Shown: positions 38,755 through 49,470, numbered from the stretch's first letter. The stretch: 64,000 nt of DNA from SZUA-265 sp965651905 (GCA_965651905.1 CBFGUG010000026.1:1-64000); one strand, 5' to 3'. The notes: generated from the sequence alone by a model not told the origin. Numbers and translations are program-made.

Positions 38755-41286
38755 GTGAACTTTTCATTGCGCGAGTCCTTCCCTCGCTGGGTCGACGCGT
38801 ACGCGCGCACTTGTCAGCGGGCCAAGTTGCCGATGCTGGCGCTCGCGTTGCTACTGGTCGCGGCCGCGTTGTGGTCGGCGACCAGGCTGAGTGTCGATCC
38901 CCGCATCGAGTCACTGCTACCCAGCGGGACGGATTCCGCACTGGCTCTGTCCGAGCTGGACGAACGTTTGGAGTCGACATCGCCGCTCTACTTGCTCGTT
39001 CAGAGTTCGAGTTTGGAAACGAGCCGCCAACTCGCGCGCCGCTTACACCACGAAGTGAGCACTTGGCCAGAGACGCGCTGGGCGATGTATCGGCGAGACG
39101 CTTCGGTGTTCGCGGACAATCGGCTGCTGTATCTCACGGCCGAAGACATCGAGCTACTCGACGAACAGATCGACGATCGCGAGCGTTGGGAGTCGTGCGC
39201 GCAGATCCCAGGCTGTAGCAACCTGGAGAAAGAGCCACCCCCGCTACCGACCGACGAAGACCTGCAACGCTTGTTCGAAAAGGACCCCGACGTGCGCGCC
39301 ATGGTCCGTTTGTTCGGGCGTGACAGCAAGACCTTCGTGGAGGCAGAGCCCAGCGCGATTGACCCAGCTGCTGAACCTCAGCTCAGCGCGGATCAAGCTG
39401 AAGTGATGCCTGATGGCGAGTCGAGCAATGGAGCGGAACTGGGTGAGCTGTGCGACGTGCGCCACAACGTGTGCTCCGTTCACGTCGCCATCGACGGCAA
39501 CCCAGGTGATCTGGAGTTCGCGACCAAAATCCTTCAGCGTTCGGAAGCGCTGTTCGAGCAAGTCAAAGCGGAAGTGAACGATCCAGAAGTGCGCATGGCG
39601 GTGAGCGGCCGCTACCGCAACCTGCCCGTGACCAAGCGCATGGTCGACGCGGATCTGACGAAGATAAGCTTGCTCAGTACGGGCCTCATCCTGCTCGTGA
39701 TGCTGCTTCAGTTTCGAGGGCTACTGTCGCTCGTCGCGCTGTTCGCGCCCGCGCTGATCGGGATCGTGTGGACCGCTGGGCTACTGGGCGTGTTCAAGCC
39801 CGAACTGAACATTCTCAGCGCGTTCACATTGGCGGTGTTGGCGGGCGTAGCGATCGACTTTGGTGTGCACCTGCTCACCCACTACAGTGAAGAGCGTGAG
39901 CGCCGGGCCACTCCGCTGTCAGCACTGTCAGCGACGCTCGAAGGCCTCACGCCTTCGTTGCTCGTGGCCGCGTTCACGACGAGCGGCGCGTTTGCAGCAC
40001 TGGGCGCCACCAGCTTCCACGGATTCGCGGAAATGGGTCCGATCGCTGCCGCTGGGATCGTCGTCTCTTTGGTGGCGTTCTACGTGGTGTTTCCGCCGCT
40101 GGCGTTGCTGTTGGACCGAGGAGAAAATTGCCCGTTCCAACTGCGACGCTACTCGCTCAGTCCGTGGCGGAAGCTGCGCAGGTTTGCGTCGCCGATCGTG
40201 CTCGGTGGTTTCGCAGTCACCCTCGCGCTGAGCGTGATTGGTCGTGATCTCGAGTTCGAATACGACTTCAGCAATCTACGCCCGAGTGGGGTTGGGCACG
40301 GAATTCCCTGGGGCGGCACCCAACACGGCACGCAGCGTTCCTCGGTCTACATGTTGGCGGACGACGAAGCCTCGCTCAAAAAGGCTGCTGCGGGTATTCG
40401 TGAACAACGCCCAGAGGCGCTCGTGCGCACGGACGCGCCATTCGTGTTGGTGCCAGCCGCGTTCATCCCCCCCGATCAACCCGCGCGTATCGAGGCGCTC
40501 GAGCAGCTCGGCGAAACGCTGGCTCGCGCCAAACGCAACGCCAGCGACGAACTGCGCGCGAAGATAGAGCGCTTCGAGCCTCTCACGAAGGTAGACGAGC
40601 CGCTGTCCGTCGCAGCGATGCCGCGTTGGGTGACCGACTGGTTGATCGAGAAGGACGGAAGTTTCGGGACATTCGGCTTGGTGTACGCGGATCTCTCGGG
40701 ATCCGACGCGCGGGAAATGGAAACCCTCGACCAGCACATCGCAGAATGGCGCAAAGCGTATCCAGATGTTCGCTTCGCTTCCGAAGTTGCGCTACTCGGT
40801 GAGGTCACACCGCAGTTGCGCCGTGATGCACCTGGTATGCTCGGGCTGGCGTTGCTGGGCGTGTGCCTCGGCACCTTGGCGGTGGGCCGCTCGCTCAGGC
40901 GCTTGCTGCTCGTGTTGTTGCCGCTTGCGGTGATGGTCGGACTCTCACTTGGCGTGGCGCACCTACTCGGCCTTCGTATCAATCTCTACAACCTGCTCGC
41001 CTTCCCCCTGGCGTTCGGCATCGGCGTCGACGGCGCCGTGTATGTGACTTGGGCCATGGCTTCACCCGATCCAGATCAACGCTTGCCCGTAGCGGCGCGT
41101 GCCGTGCTCGGCTCGACGCTAACCAGCATGGCTGGCTTCGGCGCACTGATGATCTCGAACAACCCGGGATTGGCCTCGATTGGGCACCTGGTGACCCTGA
41201 TGTTGGCCGCGTCACTGATTGCCAACTTACTTTGGCTGCCGTCGCTCCAAACCTGGCGGAGTCGGGTCGTGCCGCGGCCGTCCTAG
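38755..41286 (+). CDS. MMPL/RND-family transporter
   Basis: 843 residues from GTG 38755, chosen because GGAG lies 5-8 bases upstream; an earlier in-frame start at 38719 lacks one. The architecture is a membrane helix (~27-45), a large periplasmic loop, and a first bundle of helices (~305-450: LLSTGLILLVMLLQF, GVAIDFGVHLLTHYSEE, the family's Gly/Asp-rich helix 4). A second loop and second bundle (~690-840: GMLGLALLGVCLGTLAVG, GIGVDGAVYVTWAM) complete the two-repeat RND fold. Relatives such as HpnN and MmpL move lipids to the outer membrane. It is flanked by two glycosyltransferases. Confidence 0.88.
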   Translation: MNFSLRESFPRWVDAYARTCQRAKLPMLALALLLVAAALWSATRLSVDPRIESLLPSGTDSALALSELDERLESTSPLYLLVQSSSLETSRQLARRLHHEVSTWPETRWAMYRRDASVFADNRLLYLTAEDIELLDEQIDDRERWESCAQIPGCSNLEKEPPPLPTDEDLQRLFEKDPDVRAMVRLFGRDSKTFVEAEPSAIDPAAEPQLSADQAEVMPDGESSNGAELGELCDVRHNVCSVHVAIDGNPGDLEFATKILQRSEALFEQVKAEVNDPEVRMAVSGRYRNLPVTKRMVDADLTKISLLSTGLILLVMLLQFRGLLSLVALFAPALIGIVWTAGLLGVFKPELNILSAFTLAVLAGVAIDFGVHLLTHYSEERERRATPLSALSATLEGLTPSLLVAAFTTSGAFAALGATSFHGFAEMGPIAAAGIVVSLVAFYVVFPPLALLLDRGENCPFQLRRYSLSPWRKLRRFASPIVLGGFAVTLALSVIGRDLEFEYDFSNLRPSGVGHGIPWGGTQHGTQRSSVYMLADDEASLKKAAAGIREQRPEALVRTDAPFVLVPAAFIPPDQPARIEALEQLGETLARAKRNASDELRAKIERFEPLTKVDEPLSVAAMPRWVTDWLIEKDGSFGTFGLVYADLSGSDAREMETLDQHIAEWRKAYPDVRFASEVALLGEVTPQLRRDAPGMLGLALLGVCLGTLAVGRSLRRLLLVLLPLAVMVGLSLGVAHLLGLRINLYNLLAFPLAFGIGVDGAVYVTWAMASPDPDQRLPVAARAVLGSTLTSMAGFGALMISNNPGLASIGHLVTLMLAASLIANLLWLPSLQTWRSRVVPRPS

Positions 41287-41530
41287 CTCTGCGGCCGTTT
41301 GGACGGTCGGAGATTAGGTGCGGTGCGATTGTTGCTTAGTGGACGCCAGCACCTGTGAACGCGTGAGAAATCTTCGGGCTTTGTTGGGCGCTTTGGCGCC
41401 GTTCGCGCGCTGGCGGTGTTGCTAATCGAGAGCCAGAAAGCATACCTCGACCCCGACGTGGGATGCGTACTCACACCTGTGAATTTTCGGCACACGACTC
41501 TCAAACCTACCTGTTGCTTCTTTGCGTCAC

Positions 41531-43219
41531 ATGCCGCTTCCCAACGAAAATCGCTTCCAGTCGGACCAAAACGCGCAGTCAGGACGGGCCTGCGATGAAA
41601 CGTCGCTTGTGTTAGCGCGCCCGACGCCCTTTATCCCAACACCCGTGGCTCCGACACCCTTTCCCCGGATATCCACGAGCGCGTCGCCCGCGATTGGTTC
41701 GCTCGGCGCAGGCCCGACCCCCGACAACCAAGGACGGCCCGAATTGACCAACTCGTCGTGCGAAGATTTCGGCACGCCCACGCTCGCGCGGGAGCCCAAG
41801 TTTCCCCGTATTGGCATCCTAAACGACTACGTGCGCGTGCCTTACGCGAATGGTTCGTCGTTCGCGTCTCAGTTCTTGCACCGAGAGTTCCGTCGCCGTG
41901 GTTCTCAGGTGACGGTGGTCGGTCCCAGCGATCCCAAAGCCAAGCCTGAAGAGCTACCCGAGAGCAGTGTGTGCCTCGCCTCATTGCCTTTCCGCAATCA
42001 CCCGGGCGTGCAGCTTGCGTTCCCCAACCGCGACGGTTTGCAGCAACTGCTCGACTCCAAGCTTTCGCTGGTGGTCGCCCAGACCGGGTCCGCCCTGTTG
42101 GATGTCGGCCTGTGGCTGCGTCGGCAGGCGCGGGTGCCGCTCGTGTGCGTGAACACGATTCACCTGCCGGCCGTGTACGACGTGCTGTTGCCCCAAGCGC
42201 TGCATCGCAACCGGTTTGCGGTGGGGCTCCTACGCGACAAGGTGATCCCCTGGGTCGAGAAGAGCACGGTCAAGATCTACAACTCTGCCGACGGGTTGGT
42301 GGTGTTGTCCAAGGGCCTCAAGAACTACTGGCGTGCCCTGGGCGTCACCGTGCCCATTTCGGTGATCGCTCGCAGCGTCGACCCGCAGGTGTTCGACAAC
42401 GTCAGCCAGGCCGACCCATTCGACGTGGCGGCCAAGCGTGGTCGTCGTCTGCTCGTGGTGTGCCGTCACACGCGTGAGAAGAACGTCGAGCGACTGCTCG
42501 AGATTTTCGCCCAGCGCATCGCTCCGCGCGAGCCCGATGCCACGTTGACGCTGGTTGGCGATGGCCCAGACCACGACTACTTCCGTAAGTGTGCAGACGA
42601 GCTGGGCATCGCGGAGCGTTGTTTTTGGCCAGGCGAGATCAGCTTGCCCGACATGCCTGCCTGGTATCGCCACGCGGATGTCTTCGTCTACACGTCGCTG
42701 TCCGAGACCTATGGACAGGTCGTGAGTGAAGCGCTGTGGTGTGGACTGCCCGCCGTGGCTTTGGCCGATGGCATGGGCGTATCCGATCAGGTGGCTCATG
42801 GCGAAGACGGCTTCTTGGTGGATCCGCAGGCGCACGGGGGTGACCAGATCTTCGCCTCTCACGTGCTCGAGTTGTTGCGCGACGCGTCGATGCGCGCGCG
42901 GTTTTCCGAGCGTGCGCGGCGCAACGCCCACCGTCGATCGGATCCCGAGCGTTGTATTGACGCTTACGAGCGGACGCTGGAGAGCGCGCACGAGCACTTG
43001 GCACGCACGTTCGAGGAGCCGAGCTGGTTCGAGCGCATCTTCCCGCGTGTTCACATGACCATGCTGCACTTGCTGCTGGCGGTGCTGGGGTGCTTGCGTC
43101 CACCAGCCACGGTCAACCGTCATGGTCGCAGCCAGCCGCTTTGGGATCGAGCGTCCGCCGATGACACCGCGCCTGCTTCCGAGCGGCGCAAGCTCGGTAG
43201 AGTTCCGTCCGCGGCTTGA
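41531..43219 (+). CDS. family-4 glycosyltransferase with N-terminal extension
   Basis: 562 residues from ATG 41531. The first ~95 residues are a Pro/Ser/Thr-rich disordered extension. The GT-B enzyme then follows: RIGILNDYVRVPYANGSSFASQFLHREF, NTIHLPAVYDVLLPQ, RHTREKNVERLLEIF, LVGDGPDHDYF, and LSETYGQVVSEALWCGLP (E-x7-E). The C-terminus has a hydrophobic stretch (MTMLHLLLAVLGCLRPP) that may associate with the membrane. It resembles transferases adding sugars to diacylglycerol, but that is only a suggestion. Same direction as the MMPL gene, 244 bp apart. Confidence 0.85.
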   Translation: MPLPNENRFQSDQNAQSGRACDETSLVLARPTPFIPTPVAPTPFPRISTSASPAIGSLGAGPTPDNQGRPELTNSSCEDFGTPTLAREPKFPRIGILNDYVRVPYANGSSFASQFLHREFRRRGSQVTVVGPSDPKAKPEELPESSVCLASLPFRNHPGVQLAFPNRDGLQQLLDSKLSLVVAQTGSALLDVGLWLRRQARVPLVCVNTIHLPAVYDVLLPQALHRNRFAVGLLRDKVIPWVEKSTVKIYNSADGLVVLSKGLKNYWRALGVTVPISVIARSVDPQVFDNVSQADPFDVAAKRGRRLLVVCRHTREKNVERLLEIFAQRIAPREPDATLTLVGDGPDHDYFRKCADELGIAERCFWPGEISLPDMPAWYRHADVFVYTSLSETYGQVVSEALWCGLPAVALADGMGVSDQVAHGEDGFLVDPQAHGGDQIFASHVLELLRDASMRARFSERARRNAHRRSDPERCIDAYERTLESAHEHLARTFEEPSWFERIFPRVHMTMLHLLLAVLGCLRPPATVNRHGRSQPLWDRASADDTAPASERRKLGRVPSAA

Positions 43220-43401
43220 GCTGCGCTTGCGGAGGCTGGTAGCGGCGCGTGGATGAGCTCCGCGCGTCGCTGAACGCGCGTGGAGTTGTGACGAGCTCGT
43301 GCCGTGACAGCCGAGGTACTGTCGCGCGCGGGGTCATATCGTCGCTGGGGTGCGCGGACGGCCGGGGACCAAGATACGAGCACGAAACCTAGGCGAAAGG
43401 C

Positions 43402-44913
43402 ATGGAGACGCCTCTGTACGACAGCTTGCGAGTCGTGCACGCTCAACAACGACAGCAGTTCAGCCTAGCTATGGACTTCCACGCTTACGACCCTGAGAAC
43501 GGTCCGTTCTACGACGAGGTGTTTGGCTCGTTGGGGACGCCGCGGGCGGGTTTCGAGCGCCTCACGGAGGGCATCAACTCGCTTCCACCAGGCGTGTTGC
43601 AAGCGCGTCAGCAGGCGGCGGAACACGCGCTCATGAACATGGGGATTACCTTCACCTTACGGGGGGAGGGGGAGGACGCTGGTGAACGGATCTTCCCGTT
43701 CGACGTCATCCCTCGCGTGATCGCCGGGCGCGAATGGGCGCAGCTCGAAGCGGGGATCAAACAACGGATCACCGCGCTCAACATGTTCCTTTCCGACGTT
43801 TACGGTGAGCGTCGCATCATCAGTGAGAAGATCATTCCCCAGGAGTTGATCGACACGTGCCCCGACTATCGTCCTCAGATGCGTGGCCTGCGTCCCCCAC
43901 AAGGGATTTGGTGCCACATCAGCGGCACGGATCTGGTTCGCAACAACGACGGTCAGTTCTACGTGCTCGAAGACAACGTTCGCTGCCCGTCGGGCGTCAG
44001 CTACGTTCTGGAGAACCGACACATCGTCAAGCGCATCTTCCCGGGACTCTTTCAATCGATGTCGATTCGGTCCGTCGACGACTACCCCATGCGCTTGCTC
44101 TCGATGTTGCGTTACCTCGGGCAAGACATGGCCGCTGAGCCGCGGGTCGTAGTGCTGACGCCCGGGCGTTACAACAGCGCGTACTACGAGCACTGCTTCT
44201 TGGCCCAGCAGATGGGCGTCGAGCTGGTGGAGTCCCAGGATCTCGTCGTGCGAGATGGCTACGTTCAGATGCGCACCACGCGCGGGTTCCAGCGTGTCGA
44301 TGTGATCTATCGACGCGTCGGTGATGACTACCTCGACCCGGAAGTTTTTCGCCCGGAGTCGCTGCTTGGGATCCCAGGCGTCATCAAAGCGTACCTGGAC
44401 GGCAAGGTAGCGCTCGCGAACGCTCCAGGAACGGGCGTGGCTGATGACAAAGCCGTGTACGCATACGTCGAGAAATTCATCCGCTTCTATCTCGACGAAG
44501 AGCCCATCCTGCGCAACGTGCCCACTCATGTTTGTTCCGACGAAGAAGAGCGGCGCTACGTTCTCGATCACCTCGACGAGTTGGTCGTCAAGGCTACGGA
44601 CGGCGCGGGTGGCTACGGCATGTTGGTGGGACCTCACGCCAGCCAGCAGGAACGCAAGGACTTCGCCGTGCGCATCAAAGAAAACCCGCGCGGGTACATC
44701 GCGCAACCGACTCTTTCGCTCTCACGAGTACCCACGATCGTTGGCGAAAACTTCGAACCCCGGCACGTGGATCTGAGGCCGTACGCTCTGCACGGCAAGG
44801 AGATCTACGTACAACCCGGGGGACTCACGCGGGTTGCGCTGAAGCGAGGATCGCTCGTGGTGAACTCTTCTCAAGGTGGGGGAAGCAAAGACACTTGGGT
44901 ACTAGCCGAATGA
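43402..44913 (+). CDS. circularly permuted ATP-grasp ligase
   Basis: 503 residues, the usual size of the CP_ATPgrasp_2 (DUF404/DUF407) family. Features: FHAYDPENGPFYDEVFG near the start, RIFPFDVIPRVIAGREW, FLSDVYGERRIISEKIIP, GLRPPQGIWCHISGTDLVRNNDGQFYVLEDNVRCPSGVSYVLENR (metal/ATP-binding stretch), and ELVVKATDGAGGYGMLVG (phosphate-binding loop). ATP-grasp enzymes join a carboxylate to an amine, and this family is predicted to make peptide or amide bonds. First gene of a five-gene run with alpha-E and transglutaminase proteins. An internal ATG at 43471 is a possible alternative start. Confidence 0.93.
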   Translation: METPLYDSLRVVHAQQRQQFSLAMDFHAYDPENGPFYDEVFGSLGTPRAGFERLTEGINSLPPGVLQARQQAAEHALMNMGITFTLRGEGEDAGERIFPFDVIPRVIAGREWAQLEAGIKQRITALNMFLSDVYGERRIISEKIIPQELIDTCPDYRPQMRGLRPPQGIWCHISGTDLVRNNDGQFYVLEDNVRCPSGVSYVLENRHIVKRIFPGLFQSMSIRSVDDYPMRLLSMLRYLGQDMAAEPRVVVLTPGRYNSAYYEHCFLAQQMGVELVESQDLVVRDGYVQMRTTRGFQRVDVIYRRVGDDYLDPEVFRPESLLGIPGVIKAYLDGKVALANAPGTGVADDKAVYAYVEKFIRFYLDEEPILRNVPTHVCSDEEERRYVLDHLDELVVKATDGAGGYGMLVGPHASQQERKDFAVRIKENPRGYIAQPTLSLSRVPTIVGENFEPRHVDLRPYALHGKEIYVQPGGLTRVALKRGSLVVNSSQGGGSKDTWVLAE

Positions 44914-44974
44914 CGACCATGCGTTCGCCGCACACCTCATCACGCTCGAAGTCGAGAAAGGGTCGGGCCAGTAC

Positions 44975-45922
44975 ATGCTGAGCCGAGTTGCAGATGCCAT
45001 CTACTGGTGCAGCCGCTACGTCGAACGCGCCGAGAACGTCGCGCGTTTCGTCGATGTGAACCTGAACCTGATGTTCGATACTCCAGTTGCCGAACGCGAC
45101 GACTGGGAAGCCTTGGTGCTCACCACGGGCGATCAAGATTGGTTCTGGAAGCACTACGACCGAGCGACGCCGCAGAACGTCGCTTGGTTTCTGACCTTCG
45201 ACACCAACTATCCGAACAGCATCATTTCTGCGTTGGCCAGCGCTCGCGACAACGCCCAGACCGTGCGCGAAATCATCTCCCGCGAGATGTGGCACGTGCT
45301 CAACGAGTTCTACCTTCGGGTGCGCGCCGCAAGTAAGCAAGCTTTCTCCGTCGACGAGATGGTCGAGTTCTATACGGGCTCCGTAATGAGCGGTATCCAC
45401 TACGAGGGGGTAACCAGCGCGACACTCAGTCGAGGCGAGGCTTGGTACTGGTCGCGGATGGGACGACTGCTCGAGCGCGCAGACAAGACCTCGCGAATTC
45501 TAGATGTGAAGTACTACACACTGCTGCCTTCGACCTCGGACGTCGGATCCACGGTCGATCAGTTGGGCTGGGCCGCGCTTCTGCAATCGGCGAGTGCCCT
45601 ACAAATGTACAGGCAGGTCTTTCACGTCACCACCCCGGAAAACGTGACGAACTTTCTGCTCTTCAATCGTGGTTTTCCGCGTTCGATCTTGTACTGCATC
45701 GTGCAGGCTCAAGAGAGCCTCCACAACATCACGGGCAACCCGCTCGATGGGTTTTCGGGAGAGGCTGAACGTCGCCTCGGCCGTCTGCGCGCCCAGTTGA
45801 GCTACGATCGGCCAAGCGACGTGCTGAGCAGCGGGCTCCACGAATACATCGACGACCTGCAGACGTCGCTCAACGAAGTAGGAGACGCGATTCAACAGAA
45901 CTTCTTCAATCAGACCACTTGA
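44975..45922 (+). CDS. alpha-E domain protein
   Basis: 315 residues, all one alpha-E (DUF403) domain: SRVADAIYWCSRYVERAENVARFVDV at the start, SREMWHVLNEFYLRV, WYWSRMGRLLERADKTSRILDVKYY, and a C-terminal helix ending in VGDAIQQNFF. It is all-helical, with repeated Glu-Arg-Ala-(Glu/Asp) motifs that give the domain its name. Biochemical function is unknown, but it nearly always accompanies the permuted ATP-grasp gene, which lies 61 bp upstream here. Confidence 0.93.
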   Translation: MLSRVADAIYWCSRYVERAENVARFVDVNLNLMFDTPVAERDDWEALVLTTGDQDWFWKHYDRATPQNVAWFLTFDTNYPNSIISALASARDNAQTVREIISREMWHVLNEFYLRVRAASKQAFSVDEMVEFYTGSVMSGIHYEGVTSATLSRGEAWYWSRMGRLLERADKTSRILDVKYYTLLPSTSDVGSTVDQLGWAALLQSASALQMYRQVFHVTTPENVTNFLLFNRGFPRSILYCIVQAQESLHNITGNPLDGFSGEAERRLGRLRAQLSYDRPSDVLSSGLHEYIDDLQTSLNEVGDAIQQNFFNQTT

Positions 45923-46095
45923 CGCTCGGGGTCGCGCTCGGCACAGCGTTGCCGACGCGGTTGAGAGCCCACGCCGTGCGGGAGCTGCTCTTGTCTCACG
46001 AGTCTGCGCTCGTTACCGCGGGAATCGAGCATCTGTGATACTGCACTCCCTGGCGTTCCAAAAAACGTCAAGGATTCGGACAATCGGAGTCAGAC

Positions 46096-49000
46096 ATGGC
46101 GATCAGAGTCGCGCTAAACCACAAGACCACCTACGAGTACGAACGCCCGGCACGTTTGGGGCGTCAGTTGGTTCGCCTACGGCCAGCGCCTCACAATCGC
46201 ACGCCGATCCACCGCTATTCGCTCAGGATCACGCCCGAAGAGCACTTCATCAACTGGCAGCAAGATCCCCACGGAAACTACGTTGCGCGGCTGGTCTTCC
46301 CTGAGCCGACGACGAAGTTCGAGGTCGAAGTGGACATCGTCGCCGACCTCGAACTGTACAACCCGTTCGAGTTTTTCGTCGACCCGTCGGCGGAGTCGGT
46401 GCCGTTCGAATACGACGCCGCCGTCAAACGCGAGCTCGAGCCGTACCTGAGCGTCGGGCCGATGACGCCGCTAGTCGCGCAGTTCATCGAGAAGTTCGAC
46501 CGCACGCCGCGCCATCCCGTCGATTTTCTGGTCGATCTGAATCGCGCCATGAGCAAGGCGGTCGATTACGTCATTCGCATGGAGCCAGGTGTGCAGGCAC
46601 CTGAAGAGACGCTCACGCTCGGCTCGGGGTCGTGTCGCGACTCTGGGTGGCTGCTGGTAAACGTGCTGCGGCACCTGGGCTTTGCCGCGCGTTTCGTTTC
46701 TGGCTACCTGATCCAGCTCACGGCAGATCAGAAACCCGTGGATGGCCCCGCGGGACCCGCAGCTGATTTCACGGATCTGCACGCGTGGTGCGAATGTTAC
46801 GTGCCGGGTGCTGGATGGATCGGGTTGGATCCGACCTCTGGGCTACTCGCTGCCGAGGGGCACATCCCGCTAGCGTGTACGCCCCAGCCAGCCACCGCAG
46901 GTCCAATCGAAGGCGCCGTGGAAAAAGTCGAGACGAAGTTCGACTTTTCGATGGACGTCCAGCGCGTGGTCGATCGCCCGCGCGTGACCAAGCCATACAC
47001 CGAAGAACAGTGGGCGAGCATCGTCAGTCTCGGCGACCGCGTCGATGAGGAGATGCACGCCGCCGACATGCGGTTGAGCACGGGCGGCGAGCCCACCTTC
47101 GTCAGCAGCGAGTACCCCGATGCGCCCGAATGGAACACCGAAGCGCTCGGCGGCCGAAAGAAAGAATACGCCGATCGCCTCCTGCGTCGTTTGCACGAGC
47201 TTTGGGCGCGGGGCGGCGTGCTGTTTCACGGGCAGGGCAAGTGGTACCCCGGTGAACAGCTTCCGCGTTGGGCGTACGCGTGCATCTACCGCGCTGATGG
47301 CGTGCCACTGTGGAAAGACTTTTCGCTGTTGGCCGAGAGCGGTAAGTCCTACGGCTTCACATCAGACGACGCCGAACGATTCACGCGCCTGTTGATCAAG
47401 AATTTGGGCCTCGAGCGTCACGGCTTGATGCCTGCCTACGAGGATGCCTGGTACTACGCGTGGCGCGAACGGCGATTGCCCACGAACGTCGATCCGCTCG
47501 ACTCGCGGTTGGACGACGAGCTCGAGCGCGCGCGGCTGATGCGCGTATTCAATCAGGGTTTGGGTATCGTAGTCGGTTGGGCCTTGCCGTTGCGCTACGA
47601 CGGGGGGTGGGTGAGCGGCGATTGGTTCTTGCGCGCGGAACACTGCTTCTTGTTTCCTGGCGACTCGCCGATGGGCTTTCGTTTGCCCCTCGATTCGACG
47701 CCGTGGGTTGCGGCGGTGGATCGTGATGATGGCTTCGAGCCCGATCCGTTTGCGGCGGTTCCGCCGCTACCGACCGAGTTTCCCATGCCGCTTCGTCCAG
47801 CATCGGCGTCCCGCGCGCTCGAGCAGCGACGTTATCGCGGCCCGACTGGCGAGCAAACCGACCCCCCGACGACCTCCCCGGCGTCGACCTCGCTCAACCA
47901 GAACACGTACGTCGACCCGTTCGCGCACCCGTATCGTTTCGAGTCCGCGTCAGGCATCGTGCGCTCCGCGCTGTGCGTGGAGCCGCGGGACGGCATGCTC
48001 AACGTCTTTTTGCCGCCGCTGTATCAGCTGGAAGCGTTCGTGGAGCTGATCGCAGCATTGGAAGCGACCGCTGCCGAGCTGCGGATGCCGATTCAGCTCG
48101 AGGGCTACCCTCCACCTCGCGACGAACGGATACGGCAGTTCATGGTCACCCCCGATCCGGGGGTGATTGAAGTGAACGTTCCGCCCGTATCGACATGGTC
48201 GGACGCCGTCAGGCAGACCGAGCAACTCTACGAAGCTGCTCGCCAAGAAAAGCTCGTGGCCGAGAAGTTCGAAGTGGACGGATCGCACATCGGATCTGGC
48301 GGCGGCAACCACGTGGTGCTCGGCGCCATGCGCGCGCCCGATAGCCCATTCTTGCGACGGCCAGACGTGCTGGCCAGCATGATCAGTTATTGGCACAATC
48401 ACCCTTCGCTCTCATATTTGTTTTCCGGGCGGTTCATCGGACCGACGTCGCAGGCACCGCGTGTCGACGAGGCGCGCAACGATGCAGTGTACGAGCTCGA
48501 AGTAGCGTTCGCGCAACTGCCGAAACAAGGGCAGGCGTGTCCGCCGTGGTTAGTCGATAGAAGTTTACGTAACCTGCTCGTCGACGTGACGGGCAACACG
48601 CACCGTACCGAATTCTGCATCGACAAGTTGTACTCGCCCGATGGCCCTACGGGTCGGTTGGGCCTCGTGGAGATGCGTGCGTTCGAGATGCCGCCGCATG
48701 AGCGCATGAGCGTCGTGCAGCAACTGCTCGTGCGCGCGCTGCTCAATCAATTTTGGAAGACCCCGTACGAACGCGAGTTGATCAAATGGGGGACCGCGCT
48801 GCACGACGACTTCATGCTCCCGTACTACGTGCGCAAGGACTTCGAAGACGTGCTCGCGGATCTCCAAAACTGGGGCGTCGGAATCGAGGCTTCCTGGTTC
48901 GAGCCCCATTTCGAGTTTCGCTTTCCGCTTTGCGGCGACATCGCGCTCGACACGATGGGGCTCGAGGTGCGCGGCGCGCTCGAGCCATGGCACGTGTTGG

Positions 49001-49470
49001 GTGAAGAAGCGGTGGCGGGCGGCCAAGCTCGCTACGTGGATTCATCGCTGGAGCGCATTCAGGTCAGGGCAACCGGGCTGGTGTCGGAACGCTACAAGAT
49101 CGTGTGCAACGGCTACGAACTACCGATGACGTCGACAGGTACGAACGGAGAAGCGGTGGCAGGTGTACGCTATCGTGCGTGGCAACCGCCATCGTGTTTG
49201 CACCCCAACATCGGCATTCACAGTCCACTGCACATCGACATCTACGACGACTGGAACGAACGCAGCCTCGCCGGCTGTACCGTTCACGTGGTGCACCCCG
49301 GCGGGCGCTCGGCTGAAGAGCGTCCAGTCAACGCCGCTGCCGCGGAGAGTCGCCGGCTCGCGCGCTTCGAGCGTCGCGGGCACCAGCCAGGCGTCGCGCG
49401 GCCTCGGGCTCCGCTGATCCACCCTCACTTTCCCCATACGTTGGACCTACGGCGCTCGGGGCTTGGCTGA
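46096..49470 (+). CDS. transglutaminase-like protein with DUF2126
   Basis: 1124 residues. An N-terminal beta domain (1-~125, LNHKTTYEYERPARLGRQLVRLRP) and a transglutaminase-like core follow, with the triad Cys180 (GSGSCRDSG), His229 (FTDLHAWCE) and Asp245 (GLDPTSG). From ~300 to ~1110 it is DUF2126: ADMRLSTGGEPTFVS, FHGQGKWYPGEQLPRWAY, HIGSGGGNHVVLGAM and LRNLLVDVTGNTHRTEFCIDKLY. The core could hydrolyse or transfer peptide amides. Third gene of the ATP-grasp/alpha-E cluster. No signal peptide, so cytoplasmic. Confidence 0.94.
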   Translation: MAIRVALNHKTTYEYERPARLGRQLVRLRPAPHNRTPIHRYSLRITPEEHFINWQQDPHGNYVARLVFPEPTTKFEVEVDIVADLELYNPFEFFVDPSAESVPFEYDAAVKRELEPYLSVGPMTPLVAQFIEKFDRTPRHPVDFLVDLNRAMSKAVDYVIRMEPGVQAPEETLTLGSGSCRDSGWLLVNVLRHLGFAARFVSGYLIQLTADQKPVDGPAGPAADFTDLHAWCECYVPGAGWIGLDPTSGLLAAEGHIPLACTPQPATAGPIEGAVEKVETKFDFSMDVQRVVDRPRVTKPYTEEQWASIVSLGDRVDEEMHAADMRLSTGGEPTFVSSEYPDAPEWNTEALGGRKKEYADRLLRRLHELWARGGVLFHGQGKWYPGEQLPRWAYACIYRADGVPLWKDFSLLAESGKSYGFTSDDAERFTRLLIKNLGLERHGLMPAYEDAWYYAWRERRLPTNVDPLDSRLDDELERARLMRVFNQGLGIVVGWALPLRYDGGWVSGDWFLRAEHCFLFPGDSPMGFRLPLDSTPWVAAVDRDDGFEPDPFAAVPPLPTEFPMPLRPASASRALEQRRYRGPTGEQTDPPTTSPASTSLNQNTYVDPFAHPYRFESASGIVRSALCVEPRDGMLNVFLPPLYQLEAFVELIAALEATAAELRMPIQLEGYPPPRDERIRQFMVTPDPGVIEVNVPPVSTWSDAVRQTEQLYEAARQEKLVAEKFEVDGSHIGSGGGNHVVLGAMRAPDSPFLRRPDVLASMISYWHNHPSLSYLFSGRFIGPTSQAPRVDEARNDAVYELEVAFAQLPKQGQACPPWLVDRSLRNLLVDVTGNTHRTEFCIDKLYSPDGPTGRLGLVEMRAFEMPPHERMSVVQQLLVRALLNQFWKTPYERELIKWGTALHDDFMLPYYVRKDFEDVLADLQNWGVGIEASWFEPHFEFRFPLCGDIALDTMGLEVRGALEPWHVLGEEAVAGGQARYVDSSLERIQVRATGLVSERYKIVCNGYELPMTSTGTNGEAVAGVRYRAWQPPSCLHPNIGIHSPLHIDIYDDWNERSLAGCTVHVVHPGGRSAEERPVNAAAAESRRLARFERRGHQPGVARPRAPLIHPHFPHTLDLRRSGLG

